64,000 nt of DNA from Chlorops oryzae (lineage: Eukaryota; Arthropoda; Insecta; Diptera; Chloropidae). This document shows positions 61,301-64,000 of this stretch, one piece after another. Position 1 is the first letter of the stretch, and every line of letters starts with the position of its first letter. Position numbers and translations under genes: made by a program. The DNA lies in contig CM035807.1 in NCBI GenBank assembly GCA_020466095.1, forward strand, positions 24,613,881 through 24,677,880. Reading direction: 5' to 3'. The notes under the pieces were generated by a model. The model was given only the letters and a program-made list of their open reading frames with translations. It had not been told where the DNA came from and ran no database searches.

Positions 61301-64000
61301 TATTCTCACATACTTTTAGGCTGTAGTCTGCAAAGTTTGATGACAATTATTAATATTTTTCCTATTTGCGAATGAATATAATCATTATACCGCTGTCGAC
61401 AAATTAAAATGCTAAATTAAAAAACGATCAAGAAATGGCGTTAATAAGTCAGTTGTGCACAAATGCATAAATGAATTATTTGATGTGTCGCTACCATGGT
61501 TGAAAATTGTATGGAGTTGTGGTTTACATTGTGGTATGTTCATTTTTGTGAATTGCGGATAAAACGGTAGATATAAATATTTTTATTTATTTTTATATAA
61601 AATAAATGGTTGAGGAAAAGCGAAAATTAATTTTTAATAATTTAGTTTCAGTCAGTTTTAAATTAATAAAAATCCATCAATGTCTCATGTCACGACTGTT
61701 AAAATTTAATATGATACATCTATAATGCGTTTATTTCATGGTTTATTTTATTGAGATGGTCGTTTATTTGTCATAAATACCTACAACCGAGCAAAAAACA
61801 GATCAATTAAATTCGTGTTTGTTCATCGATAACTTTTAAGCTTTTCAACAGAATAACGCATTCGTTTCCTAGTTGCTTGAGAGGAGAAGCAATAACTTTC
61901 CGCTTTATTTTATGAGATACCAAACGGCACTTGAGATGCGTGAAAACCAATTTTCTTTAATACATAGAAGCATGATTATTGGAACACTAACTTGATTGCA
62001 ACGAAATAACACCCAGTAAACCATATTTCACGGAAATGACACTTTAATGGCATTGTTTTCAGTTCCTAAGGCGCACAAAGAAGGACCTTAGGGTCCAGAA
62101 TATTTCAGATACGAACGACTTTTTTCTAATAAAATGGGTTATCGTGGAGAAATACTGCGTTTATAATTCAGCTTTTTGAAATGAAAAACAAATTGAAATT
62201 AGGGAACTCACGGTTTACACGGAATTTGTTTTTTGTTTAAGGACTAAGTTTGATTTTCAGTGCTGTCTGATTCAAAGCAAATACCTATTTACATGGCAGC
62301 ACTAATAGAAAACAATTGAAATTGTTGAAAAATAGTGGTAGTGCCTAACGTTTCATTGCAATTAGTTTCGTTAATGTTTTCTCAGCTTTGTTAATTGCAA
62401 TTAACATTTTAAGTCATCGTTTAAATCGGGAAATTTTCTTTCCACTTATTTTATTTGCTACTAAGGCGAACGTATAAACGTAGTAATAGATATCTTTTAT
62501 AAATTTCGAAAGATTCTTCATTCATCCAAATCCTTATGATGTTAATATTCATGAAATGTTTTCGAATGAAATCAATTCTTGCAGGATACTCATTTGGCTC
62601 ATGTAAGGGTTCTTTTTTGGGAATTCTCTGGAAAATGCCTCGTGCTCTAAACTGATGCCTTCTTTCTAAACTCCTACGTAATGGTTTGTTGGGTAATCGT
62701 TTATTTAATTATATATGTTTGTGTGTACGGTGATATGTGTGCTTGTATCCATAGTTATGCCGGGGAAACTTTACGAAGCTATAGCATCACCGCAGAGAGC
62801 TGCAATGGAAATCAAAAATTTCCACATTAAATTGTTTCGCTTTTTTCGCCTGTCAAAATGAAAAACTTTCGCTGTTCTAAGTCTAGTAATTATTTTCTAG
62901 CTGTAATTTTGTTATTTGTAATTTTGTTATTTGTATAGCAACAAATGCCAAACACACTCACACACAAGCACAAACAATAACACGCCCTATTGCCCTACAT
63001 ATGAGCGTGATGCTGCATGCCATATGCCCTATACCGTTTGCCGTATGCTGCACGAGGCCGATGCTGTGCATATTCATATCAGTAATTGCAGATTACATGC
63101 TCGGACTGCATTTCCAAGTAGTTTATTATTTGTTTTTGATTTGTAATTTTAAAATGACACCTCTTGTGGTGCATTTTTTTTTTTTTTTTATTTGTTGTTA
63201 TTGTTTGTTTTCGCTTTTGCTTTTATCAAGCTTCATTGCAATTTCGATATAAGCCAATTTAATGCTTGATCGCGTAATGAAATCGTCTGACGTTTCACAT
63301 GAAATATTTGATTATCAGCGCTTTTATGGAGTATAGTGAAATGATATTGTTTTTTCATTAAAATTTCTTTGTTTTTTCGATAGTGCTTCACAAAAATTCA
63401 GCTCAAAATGAAAATTGAACAGCATGAAACGGAAAATTTTTTGATTCAATTTGAATTCCATCTTAAATTGAAATTTTCATTGCGGTCGATTTCGCCAAAA
63501 ATGGCCCTTTGGGCATAGAAATCATTTAAAATTAAAAAATTTTTTCTATTCACTTTATCGTGCGTGCTAATTATGGAAACCAAAATGCCCTTTTATGTTG
63601 AAATTAATTCTCCCTAATTAGCTTGAATTTCATGTTTCTTTTTTTCCCTTTTTTTTTTTTTTTTTTTTTGCTGTAAAATCGGTTTATTGCGATTTATTTT
63701 GTTCCTGAAATTGGCTGGATTGAAATATTTTAAATTGTTTAATCTTAAAAGCGCAATCAATTGTAACCAAGTAAGCTTTGTGCATTTCTGATAAGCTTTT
63801 ATCAATTTATCGCGGCTAATTCCCTGTTAAACAAAAATGAAAAATTCGAAACCAAATGCTTTAATTGAATGCACTTGTCAGTATCACAAAAGGATTTCAT
63901 AATATTAAACAAACACACGCACACATAGATGTCAACTGGGAGGGGGGTTTTTTCAGCTTTTATTGTGAGAAAGGAAAAAAAAAGTCGAATATTAATGTGC

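Larger units (their letters stand above)
55141..64000. other. 3' flanking/intergenic DNA, no gene seen
   Basis: AT-rich with the T-rich tract, short ATC repeats and a 63168-63190 T run. Frames such as 57098-57418 and 63001-63252 lack domains. A GTACAAGG palindrome lies at 57317-57342. Confidence 0.6.

Noticed and set aside
1..64000. CRISPR arrays, operons, bacterial promoters or ribosome binding sites
   Set aside because: None present; the repeats are microsatellites and transposons, and the gene has spliceosomal introns, so bacterial feature types do not apply.

Overview
This is a compact slice of a large, AT-rich, repeat-laden eukaryotic genome, almost certainly an insect and most likely a higher fly (Diptera; a tephritid-like fly is my best guess, not proven). 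The basis is one unmistakable insect biogenic-amine receptor gene, GT-AG introns of several kilobases, short microsatellites everywhere, and many decayed class II transposons and tRNA-derived SINEs. There is no operon structure, CRISPR array or intact rRNA or tRNA gene.

The only host protein-coding gene I can support is on the + strand near the right side: the last two coding exons of an alpha2-adrenergic-like octopamine receptor (Drosophila Octalpha2R/CG18208 type). A 159-base exon (50630-50788) carries transmembrane helix 5. After a 2.9 kb phase-0 intron, a terminal exon (53723-54964) carries a very long third intracellular loop, TM6, TM7 and the stop codon. The exons for TM1-4 were not found; they are either in the left 50 kb or beyond the window. 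If beyond, 1-50629 is largely intron. The right 9 kb (after about 55140) is 3' UTR and intergenic AT-rich DNA.

The rest is repeats. From left to right: an ATC microsatellite of about 0.75 kb (about 1960-2725); a tRNA-like SINE relic (about 2880-3005, minus); a TE-like patch with another tRNA-like SINE (5780-6430); small foldback/MITE elements (10785-10939, 25704-25949); a nested arrangement in which a PIF/Harbinger-like MITE (18088-18573, TTA target duplication) sits between inverted arms at 17917 and 19228; a non-LTR retrotransposon 3' remnant (31605-32130, minus); a second PIF/Harbinger-like MITE (35314-35688, TTA duplication); a third tRNA-like SINE (35995-36165); a Transib remnant with RAG-RSS-like ends (39512-41355), partly duplicated at 41950-43223; a pogo-like terminal-repeat remnant (about 45255-45425); a homopurine tract of about 700 bases without a pyrimidine (45733-46434); and a nearly complete Tc3-type Tc1/mariner element (48101-49751) whose transposase is broken by two single-base losses.

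The most interesting observations are the Transib remnant, whose two ends read as a 23-spaced and a 12-spaced RSS-like signal, and the Tc3-like element with outer and inner transposase-site-like repeats spaced exactly 204 bases apart at both ends. I see no novel multi-gene system. All family assignments are by eye and need database searches to confirm.
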